Assembly (NCBI RefSeq): GCF_011762185.1
Contig: NZ_JAASQJ010000002.1
Span: 1,240,001-1,304,000, forward strand
Reading direction: 5' to 3'
DNA: 64,000 bases
From: Dyadobacter arcticus
Lineage (GTDB): Bacteria; Bacteroidota; Bacteroidia; Cytophagales; Spirosomataceae
Shown in pieces: positions 62,270 through 64,000 of this stretch (its first letter is position 1; every line of letters begins with the position of its first letter). A model generated the notes under the pieces. That model was not told the origin of the DNA. It searched no databases and saw only the letters and a program-made list of their open reading frames with translations. The translations under genes and the position numbers were made by a program.

Positions 62270-63586
62270 TTATGCAGGAATCACGACTTCCCGGCCGATA
62301 CTATAATAGGTATAACCCATTTCACGCATCTGATCCAGTTCGTAAAGGTTTCTACCATCAAAAACCACTTTGTTTTTTAGCAACTTACCCATTTTCTCAA
62401 ATTCAGGTGTGCGGAACTGCGGCCATTCTGTGAAGATCATCAGCGCATCCGCATCATCCAATGCAGCGTAAGGCGTATGGCAAAAAGTAACTTTGTCACC
62501 TAAAATACCCTTAACATTATTCATTGCTTCCGGATCATATACGGTAATTTTCGCTCCGGCTTCCAGCAAGGCCTCAATATTTTCCAATGCAGGTGCCTCG
62601 CGGATGTCATCGGTATAAGGTTTAAAAGCCAATCCCCAAACAGCAACGGTTTTCCCTTTCAGATCGCCATCAAAATAATTTTTGACCATTGGAAGAAGCT
62701 TTTTCTTCTGGTCATAATTAACTGCCATCACCGATTCGAGGATACGGAAATCGTAATTATAGTCCTTGGAGGTCTTGGCAAGGGCCTGAACATCTTTGGG
62801 AAAGCAGCTTCCCCCATAACCAATACCGGCAAAAAGGAAACGCTTACCAATGCGGCTGTCTGTTCCAATACCACGACGGATATCATCCACATTCGCCCCC
62901 ACTTTCTCACAAAGGTTTGCGATCTCGTTCATGAAAGTAATTTTCATGGCAAGGAATGAATTGGCGGCGTATTTCGTCATTTCAGCGGATCTCTCATCCA
63001 TGAAAATAACCGGGTTACCTTGTCTTACAAGCGGTGCGTAAAGCTTCTCCATCATCTTCTTGGCTTTTTCAGAAGATGTACCTACAACCACGCGATCGGG
63101 TTTCATAAAATCTTCCACTGCCACGCCTTCTCTCAGGAATTCAGGATTAGAAACGACATCGAAATCCACTTTGGCATTTTTAGCAATCGCATTATGCACT
63201 TTTTCGGCAGTACCAACAGGCACGGTACTTTTATCAATGATCACCGCATAGGTTTCAAGAATATAACCCAGATCATCGGCTACTTTAAGGATATATTTCA
63301 AATCAGCAGAACCATCTTCTCCCGGAGGAGTGGGAAGCGCAAGGAAGATAACCTGTGCGTCTTTTATTCCCTCGGCGAGATTAGTTGTAAAAACCAGTCG
63401 GCCTTCCGCAACATTACGATCAAAAAGTACATCAAGACCAGGCTCGTAAATCGGAATGTCGCCTTGTTGCAAACGTTCCACCTTTCTGACGTCAATGTCA
63501 ACACAAGTTACCTGGTTGCCCGTTTCGGCAAAACACGTCCCGGTAACCAAACCAACGTAACCTGTTCCTACAACTGCGATTTTCAT
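62270..63586 (-). CDS. ugd: UDP-glucose 6-dehydrogenase
   Basis: 438 residues. Rossmann motif GTGYVGLVTGTCFAETGN, the substrate-binding TVPVGTAEKV, and catalytic cysteine in GYGGSCFPKDVQAL. The C-terminal domain has VWGLAFKPYTDDIREAPAL. Oxidises UDP-glucose twice to UDP-glucuronate with NAD+. First gene of the ugd-UDP-xylose synthase pair on the minus strand, probably from the box at 63680. Confidence 0.97.
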   Translation of the reverse strand: MKIAVVGTGYVGLVTGTCFAETGNQVTCVDIDVRKVERLQQGDIPIYEPGLDVLFDRNVAEGRLVFTTNLAEGIKDAQVIFLALPTPPGEDGSADLKYILKVADDLGYILETYAVIIDKSTVPVGTAEKVHNAIAKNAKVDFDVVSNPEFLREGVAVEDFMKPDRVVVGTSSEKAKKMMEKLYAPLVRQGNPVIFMDERSAEMTKYAANSFLAMKITFMNEIANLCEKVGANVDDIRRGIGTDSRIGKRFLFAGIGYGGSCFPKDVQALAKTSKDYNYDFRILESVMAVNYDQKKKLLPMVKNYFDGDLKGKTVAVWGLAFKPYTDDIREAPALENIEALLEAGAKITVYDPEAMNNVKGILGDKVTFCHTPYAALDDADALMIFTEWPQFRTPEFEKMGKLLKNKVVFDGRNLYELDQMREMGYTYYSIGREVVIPA

Positions 63587-63679
63587 AAAAATGTGATAAT
63601 AATGATATATAACGTTATGTAACTTTTTACAAGAGAGTTAAAATTGCACTTAACCAAGTCCTTCAAGCACTGACGATTG

Positions 63680-63687
63680 CAAAAGTA
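63680..63687 (-). promoter_or_regulatory. -7 box TACTTTTG for ugd
   Basis: Exact TAnnTTTG on the minus strand, 93 nt upstream of the ugd start. No matching -33 box seen at 19-21 nt, so provisional. Confidence 0.35.
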
Positions 63688-63799
63688 ATTTTTTTAGCCG
63701 AATGTTCGTTGCTATGGATTCTGTTTTGTTCGTTCACAGTTAGTGAATGAATTCTATTCTACTTATCATTGAGAATTACAAATATAATCATCAACGACT

Positions 63800-64000
63800 A
63801 TGCACATAGCAAATTCAAGTTTAACTGAGACCCAGAGGGAAGAAACCTGCAATCTGATCAAAGAGACGGTCAAAGACTTTGCAGCGATTCACATCAAGCC
63901 CAACATTCGGGCATGGGACGAACTACAACAATTCCCGAAAAATCTTTTCAGAAGTTTGGGTGATTTAGGTCTCATGGGCATGCTGGTACCCGAAGAATTC
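63800..64000 (+). CDS. Acyl-CoA dehydrogenase (5' part only)
   Basis: 67 codons to the window edge from ATG 63800. The N-terminus ETQREETCNLIKETVKDFAA and FPKNLFRSLGDLGLMGMLVP is the alpha-helical first domain of acyl-CoA dehydrogenases (the LGxxGLxGxxxPEEF pattern). FAD-binding and catalytic Glu regions lie outside the window. Catalyses the first oxidation of fatty or branched acyl-CoA. Confidence 0.88.
   Translation, partial: MHIANSSLTETQREETCNLIKETVKDFAAIHIKPNIRAWDELQQFPKNLFRSLGDLGLMGMLVPEEF

Noticed and set aside
1..64000. Mobile elements, prophage, CRISPR arrays, rRNA or tRNA genes
   Set aside because: No transposase, integrase, long terminal repeats, spaced direct-repeat arrays or conserved rRNA/tRNA segments were recognised anywhere in the window.

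Overview
The window reads as chromosomal DNA of a Bacteroidota bacterium, most likely a Cytophagales member of the Dyadobacter/Spirosoma type (the genus is an inference). Three things point there. Many genes are preceded by the Bacteroidota -7 promoter element TAnnTTTG. Genes are not preceded by obvious Shine-Dalgarno sequences. Characteristic families are present: DUF4494, a DUF2007-CdsA-CPBP cluster, an ECF-like sigma with a small anti-sigma-like partner, DUF1080 proteins, Tat-exported Gfo/Idh/MocA oxidoreductases and an acyl-CoA carboxylase beta chain. I found no rRNA, tRNA, insertion sequence, prophage or CRISPR array.

1-16 kb: the end of a fumarylacetoacetate-hydrolase-like gene, an NlpC/P60 lipoprotein, and an unusual two-gene cassette (1084-4010) pairing a polytopic membrane protein with a duplicated WH...SPPH motif and a His-rich exported protein. 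Then come a HAD hydrolase, a degenerate sigma/anti-sigma-like pair, ispF with an exported amidohydrolase, two convergent M16 peptidases, a GT4 glycosyltransferase, TPR proteins and an NAD-dependent epimerase.

16-33 kb: a 52-residue HTH protein, metG, an Hsp20-like protein, a SelW/Rdx-type protein, and a 400-base non-coding stretch with strong hairpins and a minus-strand terminator (candidate ncRNA). A signalling locus follows (20765-23414: small CPxxC protein, separate membrane sensor, histidine kinase, NarL-type regulator), then two DJ-1/PfpI proteins, rfbC, pyrF-lysA, clpB, a ModF-like tandem ABC ATPase and a PhoX-like lipoprotein.

33-44 kb: acyl-CoA carboxylase beta chain; a Tat-exported Gfo/Idh/MocA oxidoreductase beside a 1146-residue exported HEAT plus double DUF1080 protein (probable extracellular/periplasmic sugar oxidation and cleavage), with a heptamer tandem repeat between them; a RES/Xre toxin-antitoxin pair; a beta-propeller protein; a glycine-rich RRM protein; a DUF486 gene remnant; and an MFS transporter.

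44-64 kb: mutS, an RsuA-family pseudouridine synthase, Uma2 nuclease, exonuclease III, a GT-C-like membrane protein, envelope lipoproteins including an OmpA-domain protein, LpxH-like hydrolase, the CPBP-DUF2007-cdsA operon, and a dusB-biotin carrier-pyrH-frr run. Last are ugd and the UDP-glucuronate decarboxylase gene (UDP-glucose to UDP-glucuronate to UDP-xylose) and the start of an acyl-CoA dehydrogenase.

Most of the window is housekeeping and envelope metabolism. The parts least explained by known families are the 1084-4010 cassette, the 20765-23414 signalling locus with its non-coding neighbour, and the regulatory repeats near 16.4, 36.6 and 40.1 kb.
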